Of a stretch of DNA of 64,000 nt, positions 12,001-22,525 are shown one piece after another. The stretch is from Sindora glabra. Its lineage: Eukaryota > Streptophyta > Magnoliopsida > Fabales > Fabaceae. Under the pieces are notes generated by a model. The model was not told the DNA's origin. It was given only the letters and a program-made list of their open reading frames with translations, and ran no database searches. The stretch's first letter is position 1, and each line of letters starts with the position of its first letter. Where the stretch lies: NCBI GenBank assembly GCA_020226215.1, contig CM035233.1, positions 52,723,751-52,787,750 on the forward strand. The letters run 5' to 3'. Position numbers and translations under genes: made by a program.

Positions 12001-15000
12001 ACGGTGCAACACGTCAAACAAAGCGAGCGGGAAAATGAAAGTACAAATAATAAAATACGGAGAAACAAATAAAAAAATTGGAGGAATCAAAACCCTATAT
12101 TCTCTGTATAAATAAAAACAAAAGGGAGTTTTAGTTTAGATGTATGGAAGATAGAAGAAGATGGGATTCCCCTCCCTCGCTCCCTCCCTCCCATGTGTTG
12201 AAAGGAAATAGAGCAATAAATAGAAAACACGGAAAATGATCATCAAGCAACGACATGGACGTACCCATCTTATTAAATGCATCAACTCAAAAGTGTAGTA
12301 TTACTATATCATAAAAACTTAGCTTTTAGATTTTAATAGTTTAATTTAATTCAATACATTATTACATACCTCGATTTTATAATGCCTCGGTATGATTGCA
12401 TCGAGCCCTTCTTCAACAGGGTACGAATACTCTGTGCCTTCAATAGATAAACATCTAAGTATTGGTGTGAATGTGATGCCATGACAAAATGATTCCATCT
12501 TTCTACAGTTTTCAATAATCATTCTTTGACAACAAGACAACTCCAGATCACAAGGGCCTGCACAGAAACGCTTTAAGTTGGGTAGATCTGTTAGGAACAA
12601 TTTAGCCAACCATGGGAATGTCATAACTTTAGTCTCATTTGGTTCTTGAGATATTTTGTCGCCCTCATCTGTTTTGAACGCTACAATCTCCTCCATCATC
12701 TCACAATTTGATACTTCAAGCCGCAGGAGATTTGGAAGGCTTTTGGCTATAGAAAGAGGAAACACACTTTTCAAACTGTTGCAAGACTTGATTTCAAGTG
12801 TCTCTAGATTCTGAAAGCCTAAAATTGAAGCATGATGACTTTTCCATATGCTAGCTAGCTCTGGCAAGGAACGCAAACACATGAATTCCAAATGATAGGG
12901 CATTATACCATGCTCTTTATTATCTGCATCTACTCCCTCTGATTCAAATATCTCAACAACTGAATCACATTCTTCTACATTCAATTTTCTCAAATGCTGG
13001 AATATGTGCATCATATTAGATGGAATACAATTCAATAAATTTTCATTACCCCTAAGATTAAGCTCTATCACTCTTGTAACATAATTAAGTAGGAGTTTAT
13101 CGTGCTCAATCCAACCCAACGTCTGTGAATTTTGCATTTGCTCCTGCAAAACATCTATATGTATTAGTACATCAGCAATAAATAGGGATTGAAACAAGTG
13201 AAAATTATAACACCCAAAATAAAAAATTAATATGTATTTATATAATTGTTATGTTAATACAAGCTAACTATATATCCTTTTCCTGTATTCAACTCAGCAT
13301 TTTGTTTTGTTGTTCTAAATTTATGTGACTTTTATCACTTTTATCTTCAATTTCGTCTGGATATACTTAATTACTCTGAATCCAAAACAACCAAAAAGGT
13401 AAATTTATTTTGTTATCATAGACCTATATTTATGTGAAAAATCTGTAAAATCTGTAGCCACTTGTTTCCATTGTTCTTAAAGCAAGAAAATTATGGGAGT
13501 GAAGTGCTCAAATTCAAATATTGAAGAAATCAGCTCATACTCATACTCACACTGAGTTATGCATCAAAGATCACAGAAGAAATCATGAAATATGAGCAAC
13601 CAAATGCTGAATGCAAAATCATCGCAAGGCCGTGAAATTCTTTTGCAATAAATATGTCTTCGAATAGAGAGTTTTCATAACATTTTTCCCCCACTACTTA
13701 GTTAAAAAGAAAGTAAAAGGCCCTCTTTTAACATCAAAAGTGACAATTGTAATTACCAAAATAACATTTTAACCACCCGTTACAATAACACACTAATTCT
13801 AAAGGTTTTGAAAAAGTCTTCACAAATAATTTCATAAATACAAAATGAAAATAAAAATCACATAAATGTCAAGTGAATGCTTATTCATCTCTTTGTTGCA
13901 AATTAAACTTATATTTCCACTTTCCGAGATAATTAACTGCAAAATTAAAACAATAAAAAAGAACATTTTAACTATATTTGTATATTTGTACAGCAGCATG
14001 TTATGGCAGTATATCTATTTTACGCAGAATTACAAAAGGAATACTCACTAAGAATACAATATTAAGAACAGTATAACAAAAAAATAATATATATTTATAT
14101 AATTTATTTATTTATATATAAATTTTTCCAGAGCAATATAAAATTTATAAGAATTGAACCATCCTTGCATAACCAAGAAACTTTTCCATTTGACTCACTG
14201 ACAGACATTGTAGTGAATAGAAATTTAATTATAACTTTTAATTTCTTTTAAAACTTGATAAAATAAAATCAAGAAATTTCCCAGCTTTTGAAAAATTTTC
14301 TTCCTTCGTTTTTCCAATATAAGTTGAATTCTATGAATTTTTAAGAGTTTAAAAATATGGAGTGATATGTTAATTTTAGAAACAGTTAAATTAAAACCAT
14401 TTAATCACACATGTTAAAAAAATAGAGAGTTGTAATTAAACAATTTCAATTTAATTACTTTAAAATTTATCATGTCATCTCAGATTTTAAAATTTTTGGG
14501 ATATCAGAGCAAATTACCCAATATAAATAAAAGTTAAAGGCAGTATATATATGCCAACCAAAAGATAAAAAGGAATCATTCATGTAATTAAATGACTCCA
14601 TACAGAGTCAGCCCTGTAGTTTATCGGTCGCACTATTGCAATCTGAAACTAATCCGACGTGGGGTGGAAATAAAATTGAACATTATATTATTTTATGAAA
14701 TCAGATTAAATTACTTCCGTCACTTTCATTTTACATTTGGTCTCATTCATTTGTATTTGTATGAATTTCTATTTTGCGTAGCAAAGATTTTTTGGGAATA
14801 CCATTTTTGTGGTCTAGACCGACCAAATTTATTTAAATTAGATAGGGTGATAAATATATAAAAAGTTTAATCTTTCTACAATCTCTTATTATATTTAAAT
14901 CCAATAGAACAAATTAAGAAAAAGCAAACTATTAAACACTTAAGCATTACATGCACCAAACCTTTAGTGTTTATTCTCCTTGCTGGAAATTAAATAACTG

Positions 15001-18000
15001 GTATAATTGTCATTGATTACAAGTAATTGTAATATTCAAATAATAAAAAAGAACAAAAATAATTCTTCGTTATCGTAATCGGCACATTGGATCAATCTAT
15101 GTATTTCATTCAAGTTTTATGTTCTACATATATAAACTCGAGAATGTCCACTTAAATTATAATCTAATATTAAGTTAATACGTATTTCTATTGTATACTA
15201 AGAGAATGAGTCATATACACAAAGAAAATTGTGACAATAAAGTCTTGTATTAATTGTTAAAATTAAAAAAAAAAACCAAAAATTATATGATCAGTAAAAT
15301 GTGATGTTCTAACTTAATACATTACTTGTAAAAATATAAATAAATGTTCTCGTCCCTTCAGGGACTTCTAAATTTAAACGACATAATTAAATGCTCTTAA
15401 AACATTATAAAATGTTTAATAATTGAATTTCACTGTACACCAAATAAAATTTATATGCGCGTGATTACTGGTTATTAGTCTTATATAAATCATACATTTA
15501 ACAGACTTGAATTAAAGAGTTGGATAGCACATACATACCTCAAATACGCTTGCATTGTAAATATAATATATGGTGGAATTTAGATCTCCCATCGTATATG
15601 CTATCGGCCTTCCCCAAATATTATAATCCTTTTGTAAAAGCACTTGTGAGAGTTTTGGTGTGCTTACGGTTCCACAAGAGAAGGTTGTCATGTTTGGACA
15701 CTTCTCGATTACCATTTTATCACAAGAGCGAAGCTCAAAGTCGCAAGCTGCTGAACAAAAGCATTTGAGTTTGGGCAAACGATGAAGATACAATTCCTTC
15801 AATTCTGGAAATATTATTTTGACCTTATTATTTATTCCTTCACTTTCTCCATCCTTCTGTATCACTATATCCTCTATCATATTGCACTCTTCCACCCTTA
15901 GATATTGAAGTTGCACAAGATTTTGAGCCAAAGAAAAAGGTAGGACGTCAGTTAACCTATGGCATTCTGAAATCTGTAATTCTCTTAGATTTGTAAAACT
16001 TACAATCCCACTGATTAAGCTTTTCCATATGTGGATCAAATTTGGCAGTTCTTTCAATTCTATTTTTACTAGTTCAAAATCTTTCTTTTTCATATCCCAA
16101 TCCAATACTCCTTCTGATTCAAACACCTCAACCAGTGATATACATTTCAATATAGAGAGTTCCTTTAGATGGTAAAACTTTTGTATCCCGTCAAACGGAA
16201 TTACTTTCAACAGTTTTTCATGATTTTTAAGAGAGCAACTCGTTACACCTTGATCCACCTCGTTCCACCTCAAAGTCTCTGAAGTTTGTAGTACCACCTA
16301 CAATTAACGATGTGCACATACTTATGAACACAATAATAGAAGCTATTCATAGATTTGTTACTTTCTTTTGCATTAGATATTTACTAACTATTGTATTAGA
16401 CTGGAAATCAAATTTTTCTGTAATTTCAGAACTTACTAAAACATTGGTTCAGGCTTATCAACAAGGATGAAGTGATTAAAGAGGAAAAAAAAGGATGTGA
16501 GAATCAAACTTACTTGAAGTGCTTTGTACTGTCGTATAATAGCATTCAAGTCTCTCTGTCGCATGTACTTCATCTTATGGTTTTTGCCACCTAAGGTTAC
16601 ATCTTGCAACTTAGGAGTATTTGAAGATCCACATGGTAATTCCTCTATATTGGGGCAATCAATTATGGATACTTCTTCCAATGAAGGAAATTCCAAGTGA
16701 TAGTAGGAACCGAAGCACCTGAAGTTGCCTAACCTTTTAAGTTTTAGAACCCGCAACTCAGGGAACACAATTCCGCTTGTTTGTATTTCTTTTTCCCCCC
16801 ACACAATTTCTTCTATGCTATCACAGTCCTTTATATCTAACTTTTTCAAACACTTAAGACTAGCGGACGATGAAGGAGAGAATAAACTGCTCATTTTGTG
16901 ACAAGACCGTATTACAAGAGATGACAGATTTAGAAATAAGAAGCCATCCATAAATGGAACAAGTCTTATCCTTGTTCCACCTTCATCGGAAGCACCCTGC
17001 AATAAATTGTTTTACTAATTTATTATAGTACTCTATCATTCATCCTACTAAAACAGACGTGAAAATTGTTTTTTCAATCATCCTACTAGGAGTTAAGAAG
17101 CAGCTTTAAATAATTAAGATTGTTCCACAAATATTGTTAAAATTTGAGGTCTTTAAATGGAAGAAATATGAATGTTTAATATTTGAAAAAAAATTTAAAC
17201 TCACAATCCTAGTACTTAAATTATACATTTCTCCAAATTAATGGATGTGCTCAAATACAGCAATTAAAAGTGATAGTTTATTGTAGGTACTTCATACGTC
17301 AAACTAACTCAATTCAAATTTGACAATTTATAAAATTAAAGTTATGTTAAATACCGTGAATTCAAATTTGTTGTCCAGAGATGGTGAATCCCATTGACAA
17401 AAGCACACAAGGTTGGGTACTTGACGGAGGTCGAGTGACTCCACTCTGGAAAAAGAGTCCGTATTCATTCTCTTCGAATGACTAAATATGGTATCCATTG
17501 AATTGCAATCATGTATTTTAATGTGTTGAAGAATTGGTATGGAAGAATATAAACTTGATCCCATTTCCTCAACAGAGGGTACATGATCCATTGGTGACGA
17601 AGCCTGCAAACCCAAAAGCACATTAACATCAGCTAATAGGAAAATAATTAACAATAATAATAATTATATGAGTTCATCTATTGCACATATTCCAAGAATA
17701 CAACTTAAGCAAAGTTAAATAGATATGATCAAGGATAGAATACCTTGTTGCTGCTCTTACTTGCATAACCAAAGCAACAGTCCAGAAATTTTGTGGAGCT
17801 TTTTTCAGAAGTAATGGCCCCAGAGCCAATATCTGCAGAGACCATGGGATTTTCTTGCCTTGCAATTGCCTTTTGAATTTGAATAGGATTTAGTTCAGGA
17901 CAATTTTCAATGACTAATTCTTTCAGGGATGGCCATACTAACTCAAAATCAGAATCTGAGCAGAAACTCACGAGCCTTGGGAGTCCTCTTAGTTTTAAGT

Positions 18001-21000
18001 AAACAAGTTTAAAAAACTCAATAGTTTCGGCTTTCTTATTGATAGTTCCATTTGACAGTAATTCCTCCATCGAGTCACACGAGTCTATCTCCACTCTCTC
18101 AAGCTGTTTGAGTGCACTAACAATGAAAGGAAAGAACAGATATCTTAAGGAGCCACACCTCTCTATTTTAAGTTGTTTCAAGTTCTCAAATCCTTGCACA
18201 TTAGGTGGAACATTACTCCACACATGTCTGAGCTTACTGAGCGAATAGATCTTAATTTCTTTCATTTGAGGAAAAAACCGAGGAACTTCCTGGCCAACCA
18301 ATTTTGAGTATTCTTGCAAGTCAAACAGTGTATCTAAGGAATCACAATGCTCTAGAGAGATTTCTTGTAATTTTGGAAATTGTTGCTTCCAATCACATGT
18401 AAACAACTTGCCACTAGTTGGACGTGGCTCATCCCCAACTATTTCATTGCCTTTTAATTCTTCAACCTGCAATTAAATCCATTTCATTATATAATTTCTA
18501 TGCAGCCAATATGTTTTTCCTCTTAATAAATCTAGTGTGTGTGTGTTTGTAATATGAAATCAAATTTATTCAATATTTAAATTTCAAATTTTGGTCAAAC
18601 GTTTTGATATGCCTTGATCAAAGATACCATGGGAACTACCAACTTAAAGCCCTAAAAGAACTAATTCAAAATTTGAATGCTTAAATGCAATATGGAAGAG
18701 TGTATGTAATAGAAAAAACTACTGTGTATAAACGTGTAAACTACTTGATTTTTGCAAAGTTGGCAAGACATCTATATATAACAGTGATAATTCTTTCAAG
18801 TGCCAACAAAGCCAATAAAGAAATATTAATACGAAATTAAATTGTTGAAGTGACAAAACCATTTCAGGGACTTTTTATTATAATAATTATTCTTTTTGTG
18901 TACATTTCATTACCATGTATAAAATACATATGCATGTGGAAGAGTTACACACTGCTTTAATTATGCTGTCAAAGAAAAAAGACAAATAGCTCATGTAACC
19001 ACCAGAATAAGCACTATCAATCATTGTGGACTTGCGAGCTTAATAGACTTCCACACTAGAATTTAGTAAGCACGTAAAAAGTGAAACTATATGATATGCA
19101 ATATTTGTTAAAATTTAGAAGTCCTAAACAATCAAATGAGTTGATAAACATTTAGTTTACCAGTGTAAGGTGGCAAATGAGTCGATGAACATTTAGATTA
19201 CTATATGATATGTAATGTTAAAATTTAGAATTGCATATCAATCAATACAATTACGATGACAACAATAAGATTAAATCAATGATAATATATTGAGTGAGAA
19301 ATTAACATATCCACGGGATTGATTGATCTGATTCTTCTAAAATACAACGTGGGAAAGCGTATAATAAAAAGCTTTGGCATACATATGAACATGAAAACAG
19401 AATGATTTTTGCAAAGTTTGTCAGGCACCTATACAGTGTGTTCATTCTTTGTAATGCCATCAAATCCAGTAAATTTATATTAACCAAAAATTGTTGAATT
19501 GACAAATTCATTTTATCGTATTTTTGCAAGTGTAATAATTATTCTTGTTATATATATTTCTTTACCATGTATAACTACATAGGCATATGGAAGAGTAAAG
19601 AGCAAAAGCTTATGAACCATGGGAATGAGCACTATCAATCCTTGTGGAGTTACATGCTGGAGTTAAAATTTACATAAAAAGTGAAACTATGATATGCAAA
19701 TGGGGTATTGAACATTTAGATTATCATGCGATGTGTAATGTCAAAACTTAGAACTGCATATCAATCAATCACTACAATTACAATGACTCCAATAAGATGA
19801 AATCAATGATAATATATTGAGTGAGAAATTGACATACCGAAGAGATTGATTGTTCTGACTCTTCTGAAACTTTGGACTCCACGAAGCCACTCAAATTTGG
19901 GAGATAATTCAACTTCAACTCAACTAAATTTGAAAATTCAACCATTGATTTCTCGGCAACAAGAAACTCTAGATCATTGCAAGACTTAACGCCCAGAGCT
20001 TTCAGGTTTGGAAATGTCTTCTCATCTATGCCGTGGATTATATTCAAGTTTCTCAAATATTCCACTGCCGCCAAATCGAGGATTTCACATTTTTGGACCA
20101 ACTGCTTCGTTAACAAACTACAGTTGATAGAGTTGCAGTCAACATCTTGGATTTCTAATCTGTTTGAGTGTAAGTATGCGGAACGAAGATCATATTCAAA
20201 ATGACCTGCTCCCACTAGGAACCAAAACCACTCTAAATTATCAAACACCAAATCTTTTGGTAAAATTTCAAATTTCTTCACTCTAATCTCAAAAACCTTT
20301 AAGTGGTGAGACAGAGGCTTTAACTCAGCAAGGATGGCTTTGTTTTGCTGCCAAGGAAAATTGTCGACTCTAATGTAAAGTTCCTCTAAGCAAGATAGGC
20401 TTGGAAGAACATTGGGATGAATCTTATAAAGATTATTGCATTCACTCAAGTCCAATAGTTTCAGTGAATTAAGTCGTCCAATTTCAAGCGGCAATTGTCC
20501 GATGTTGGATGAAACAAAGCTTAAGATCTCTAAACTGGGAAGCTCCATACCGATAATTGATGTGTCTCCAACCTCACATTTTTCTAATCGCAATGTTCGA
20601 AGATTGTGCAAAGCTCTAAACAGAGATGGTGGTCTTGAAATATACAACTTTCGCAGACTGAGAACCTTAACCTCAGCCATACCTTGGAGCAGGTTCTCTG
20701 GGCAAGGGACTGTTTGCACTTCCTTTGATTCTACTTGTAAAACTTGATAATTTGAATAATTGAACCCAATGGGAAGTTCATTTGACTTGTCTAATATGAG
20801 TGATATTGCCTTATAATCAGACGCACCTCCTTTGGGTCTTTCAATTTCGACACCACCTTGTACATTATGCCCACGTGGTCCCATGGATCCAATCCATATG
20901 ATAGTATCACGTACAATATCATGCATCTTGACACACCCTTTTTTTTCACTGTTCAGTAATAAAAAGCGGTCTTTTAGTTTATCAACCAACCTAAGCACCC

Positions 21001-22312
21001 GTTTCCTTGCTGCCAACAAATTACCAGCACCTTTAAACAAACCCAAGCCTAACCCATGTCTCATCAGAACTTCAATGGGAATGTCAAAATCTTCTGGAAA
21101 TAAACAACATAGCAAAAGACAATCTTTGTGCTCTTCGCTATCCAGAAAGTCGTAGCTGACTTTGATTCGTGAATATGCAGAGTCTTGACTTCCCCAGGAT
21201 GCAACTGGAGAAGTTTTCAGTTGAGAAAGTACATCCTCCCATGTATACTTCTCTTCATTTAGTAGCATTTTTCCCACAGTCACAATTGCAAGGGGCAAGC
21301 CTCCACATTCATTTGCAACTTCTTTTGCTATGGGTTCGATATCAGGCTTATCACAAGTATCACTACCTGCCATTTCCTTGAAGAGCTCCCATGCTTCATC
21401 GCTGGACAAGACAGAGATATTAAAATTCTTCTGACTTCCCATTATCGCACACTCATGCTGGTTTCTTGAAGTGAATAAAATCTTGCAACCCTTGTGATAC
21501 TCAATATCAGCAGGAAGCCCAATACGCTCAAAATCAAGCTCGGTCCAAACATCATCCAGCACTATCAGGACTTTGTTAAGACTCTTCAGCCTTCGGAGTA
21601 TTTCACCTGCTCTTCCTTCAGGTGTCTTATTCTCTAACTGCAAGCCTAGCCCTTCAGCAATATTTCCTTGGATCCACTCGTAGTTTACATTTTGGGATAC
21701 CACTGTAATTGCCACTCCATCAAATAGCTTGTTGTCTTCTGCTATCTTGATCACTTGTTTCGCCATTGTGGTCTTCCCCACTCCCCCCATCCCACAAATG
21801 CTTATCCTTTGGAACTCATCACTTTTCAGTTTCTCTATTACATCTGTTATTATATTCGTTCTAGACTGAAAGCCCTTGATGTGAGCAGTGAAAATATCCG
21901 CAGCTCGTGGCGGAGGTGCAGGAGAGGATATGATCGGGAATTTTTGGCCTTCATCTTTTAAGATTTGAACAATAGCTCTCTTTTTAGCAGCTATCTTGCT
22001 CAATGAGTAACGACGCCATTGATTTTTCTTGTTAGCTTCATCTTCAAAGAATGGTTGCAGCTCTGCTTCAACGCCTTCAACTTTGTGCAGCCATTTTTCC
22101 ACGTTATCTGCAATTATACGTCCATTATTTCTATCTGCAACCACCTGTCCTTGCAATGCTTGTTTCATGCCCTTCAACTGCGTATACTCTTCCCTCAGAT
22201 TGTTGATACTTCTGTCAGGGTGAAGATGTTCACACTGCTCCACAACCGACCCTAACAAATATCCTCCAATTTTTAAGACGACTTCTGTGGCAAGTGAGCT
22301 AAGATACTCCAT
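2348..22312 (-). CDS. CC-NBS-LRR disease resistance protein, 9-exon model with expanded LRR tail
   Basis: The spliced model joins nine minus-strand exons: 22312-19838, 18466-17744, 17603-17355, 16996-16514, 16297-15539, 13143-12370, 7861-6893, 3240-2467 and 2395-2348. All junctions are phase 0 with GT/AG ends, giving 2417 codons plus a stop. Domain order is a coiled-coil-type N terminus (about 1-140), NB-ARC (about 150-470) and LRRs from about 540 to 2400. The family comprises cytoplasmic NTP-dependent immune switches that sense pathogen effectors directly or by guarding a host protein; the NB-ARC residues needed for nucleotide binding are present here. Usual members are about 900-1500 residues, so this is unusually long. 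The extra length comes from exons 5-8, copies of one LRR block. Exon 1 is certain. Inclusion of exons 6-9 is inferred from intact splice sites and open frames; the alternative is that the message ends earlier, by retention of an intron, and some distal exons are unused copies. Confidence 0.75.
2467..3240 (-). CDS. CNL exon 8: duplicated LRR block, copy C
   Basis: This exon gives 258 codons, residues 2145-2402, the same length as exon 6. The acceptor is TTTTGCAG and the donor GTATGT. The block plan is the same, with differences concentrated at predicted solvent-facing LRR positions, such as LGRLEISDCQMIEE against LLRLEVSNCEMMEE in exon 6. Its frame stays open upstream of the acceptor to 3306, but that stretch has no counterpart in exons 6 and 7. 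Without splicing at 2466 the frame ends two codons later. Confidence 0.8.
6893..7861 (-). CDS. CNL exon 7: duplicated LRR block with internal repeat, copy B
   Basis: This exon gives 323 codons, residues 1822-2144, which is 65 more than exons 6 and 8. The acceptor is ATGCAG and the donor GTACGT. The extra 65 codons are an in-frame tandem copy of the segment that runs from ILGFQNL through LKSVFPLSIAKSLP to the KTDEGDKISQE loop. The two copies differ at a few positions (for example SLPMLEWLEVSNCEMMEE against SLPYLNTLEVSNCEMIEE), so they have begun to diverge. The duplication adds about two LRRs and an extra acidic loop. The rest matches exon 6 closely. Confidence 0.82.
7166..7555 (-). repeat. 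195-bp in-frame tandem repeat inside exon 7
   Basis: Two direct copies are offset by exactly 195 bp (65 codons), for instance GAGATATTTTGTCGCC at 7171 and again at 7366. Exons 6 and 8 have one copy of the segment. Confidence 0.9.
8989..9025. repeat. (AT)n microsatellite
   Basis: About 18 AT units lie in the intron between exons 6 and 7. The corresponding place in unit 1 (near 4325) has only a short AT run, so the tract grew after the duplication. Confidence 0.9.
12370..13143 (-). CDS. CNL exon 6: duplicated LRR block, copy A
   Basis: This exon gives 258 codons, residues 1564-1821. It starts GAG CAA ATG after a TTTTGCAG acceptor and ends ATC GAG at a GTATGT donor. It has the same block plan as exons 7 and 8: an N-terminal EQMQ helix, LRRs with NLLNCIPSNMMHIFQHL, LPELASIWKSHHASILGF, LKSVFPLSIAKSLPNL, an acidic KTDEGDKISQE loop, and a closing SFCHGITFTP LRR. 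Close similarity extends into both flanking introns, showing that exon and intron were duplicated together. If its downstream intron were retained, translation would stop within six codons. Confidence 0.82.
14076..15538. other. Distal part of intron 5, no recognised feature
   Basis: This AT-rich stretch lies between the tandem unit and exon 5. An 89-codon plus-strand frame at 14592-14861 has no recognisable domain and lies inside the intron, so I do not call it a gene. Confidence 0.6.
15539..16297 (-). CDS. CNL exon 5: LRR block, oldest copy
   Basis: This exon gives 253 codons, residues 1311-1563. The acceptor is ATTGTAG and the donor GTATGT. It aligns by eye along its whole length with exons 6-8 (shared FESEGV, then LP.L..IWKS, then a final CG.. 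cysteine-rich LRR and a DLN-type end) but is clearly more divergent from them than they are from each other. It is therefore the likely older member of the repeated block. The next intron, 2395 bp, contains the upper part of the second tandem unit down to exon 6. Confidence 0.88.
16514..16996 (-). CDS. CNL exon 4: LRR segment
   Basis: This exon gives 161 codons, residues 1150-1310. It has an ATTGCAG acceptor and a strong GTAAGT donor. It contains LRRs such as LKCLKKLDIKDCDSIEEIV and LRVLKLKRLGNFRCFGSYYH, then the typical end of a block: FPSLEEVSIIDCPNIEELP followed by a short basic stretch with two Met-Lys/Arg pairs and a run resembling DLNAIIRQYKALQ. That ending (a 'DLNAII' helix before the donor) recurs in exon 5 (DLNSTIYYIY) and in exons 6-8 (GLDAIIQSHHQSE), so it marks the block boundary. 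Confidence 0.88.
17355..17603 (-). CDS. CNL exon 3: short LRR segment
   Basis: This exon gives 83 codons, residues 1067-1149. It follows a TTTGCAG acceptor and ends at a GTATTT donor. The residues include ILQHIKIHDCNSMDTIF and VESLDLRQVPNLVCFC, which fit two LRRs of the same irregular type. It is shorter than the other LRR exons, as if it were half a block. The 140-bp and 358-bp introns around it are ordinary plant introns. There is no internal stop and the phase is 0 at both ends. Confidence 0.82.
17744..18466 (-). CDS. CNL exon 2: LRR segment
   Basis: This exon gives 241 codons, residues 826-1066 of the model. A TTGCAG acceptor precedes it and a GTATTC donor follows. The product has irregular LRRs of the At4g27190 type, for example FPKLQEISLEHCDSLDTLF and LKQLKIERCGSLRYLF, with regularly spaced Leu and Cys. 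The last 45 or so residues (about 197-241 of the exon) leave the LRR pattern and become Ser/Ala/Lys-rich, which looks like a linker. It is separated from exon 1 by a 1371-bp intron that contains a tandem duplication, and from exon 3 by a 140-bp intron. The frame is open and in phase 0 with both neighbours. Confidence 0.88.
18740..19880 (-). repeat. Tandem duplication of the exon 1/intron 1 junction
   Basis: About 18745-19345 and 19400-19880 are diverged direct copies. Each carries, on the minus strand, the last 30 or so bases of exon 1, the donor region, a shared stretch reading TTTCTCACTCAATATATTA, and several hundred bases of intron. In the distal copy (near 19315) the donor reads GATATG instead of GTATG, so it cannot be used as in the first copy. 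The duplication lies inside the intron and leaves the coding model unaffected. Confidence 0.8.
19838..22312 (-). CDS. CNL exon 1: CC, NB-ARC and first LRRs
   Basis: This exon encodes 825 codons. The N-terminal 140 residues are helical and resemble the RPS2/RPS5-type CC, with a VEKWLHKVEGVEAEL stretch at about 71-85 in place of an EDVID motif. NB-ARC motifs are in order and intact: P-loop GMGGVGKTT (174-182), kinase-2 VLIVLDDVW (248-256), RNBS-B CKILFTSRN (276-284), GLPL as CGGLPLAIV (336-344), RNBS-D CLLLCCLFPED (398-408) and MHD as VKMHDIVRD (461-469). LRRs start near residue 540. I start at the ATG at 22312 because a good acceptor (ending AG at 22337/22336) lies just upstream, and the relic at 33.5 kb keeps the same acceptor-leader-start layout. 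An in-frame ATG at 22342 lies before that acceptor, and the frame stays open upstream to 22525. The exon ends at a GTATGT donor (19837). Confidence 0.95.
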
Positions 22313-22335
22313 CTTCCTTCTCTCGAATAAATCGC
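22313..22335 (-). promoter_or_regulatory. 5' leader end and probable leader-intron acceptor of the CNL gene
   Basis: On the minus strand the sequence TTTAATGCCAG ends at 22336 and is followed by a 23-base leader and then ATG. The decayed copy near 33.67 kb has TTCTTTCAG followed by a closely similar leader of the same layout. This conserved pattern suggests a 5' UTR intron in this gene family. I could not locate the first leader exon or a TATA box with confidence. Confidence 0.5.
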
Positions 22336-22525
22336 CTGGCATTAAATAAAATCCAAAATCAAGAAGAGAATAGACCTTGGCAATGTGAGATAAGGGAAAA
22401 AAGAAAACATTAATGATGAGAAATAAAATGCACGTGTGAAAGAAATTGTTGTTAGAATACTTATAGTTGTTGGATTTCAAGTGATTGAGATTTTGGTCCC
22501 AAAATGAGTTGAATGTGTAGTTCAA

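Larger units (their letters stand above)
8306..14075 (-). repeat. Tandem unit 2 of the LRR-exon segmental duplication
   Basis: The unit contains exon 6 with both flanks and matches 3440-8305. Its upper end (13810-14075) matches 8030-8300, which places the unit junction near 8305. The part at 13380-13580 also resembles 3450-3610, upstream of exon 8, so exon 8 lies in a truncated third unit. The intron parts are over 80 percent A+T and have no other gene. Confidence 0.8.

Noticed and set aside
2467..13143. Exons 6, 7 and 8 as three separate LRR genes
   Set aside because: None has its own NB-ARC, start context or promoter. Each has a good acceptor and donor in phase 0, and the order continues that of the CNL gene. 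They are best read as exons of one gene.
14592..14861. 89-codon plus-strand frame as a small gene
   Set aside because: It lies in an intron of the CNL gene, shows no domain, and such lengths occur by chance.
19302..19529. Minus frame ending in LEESDQSIPW as an extra exon
   Set aside because: It is the duplicated end of exon 1 inside the intron; the donor is destroyed and the upstream part is not LRR-like.
19977..22255. Several plus-strand frames of 64-107 codons opposite the CNL exon
   Set aside because: They are the antisense of a well-supported coding exon and have no independent signal.
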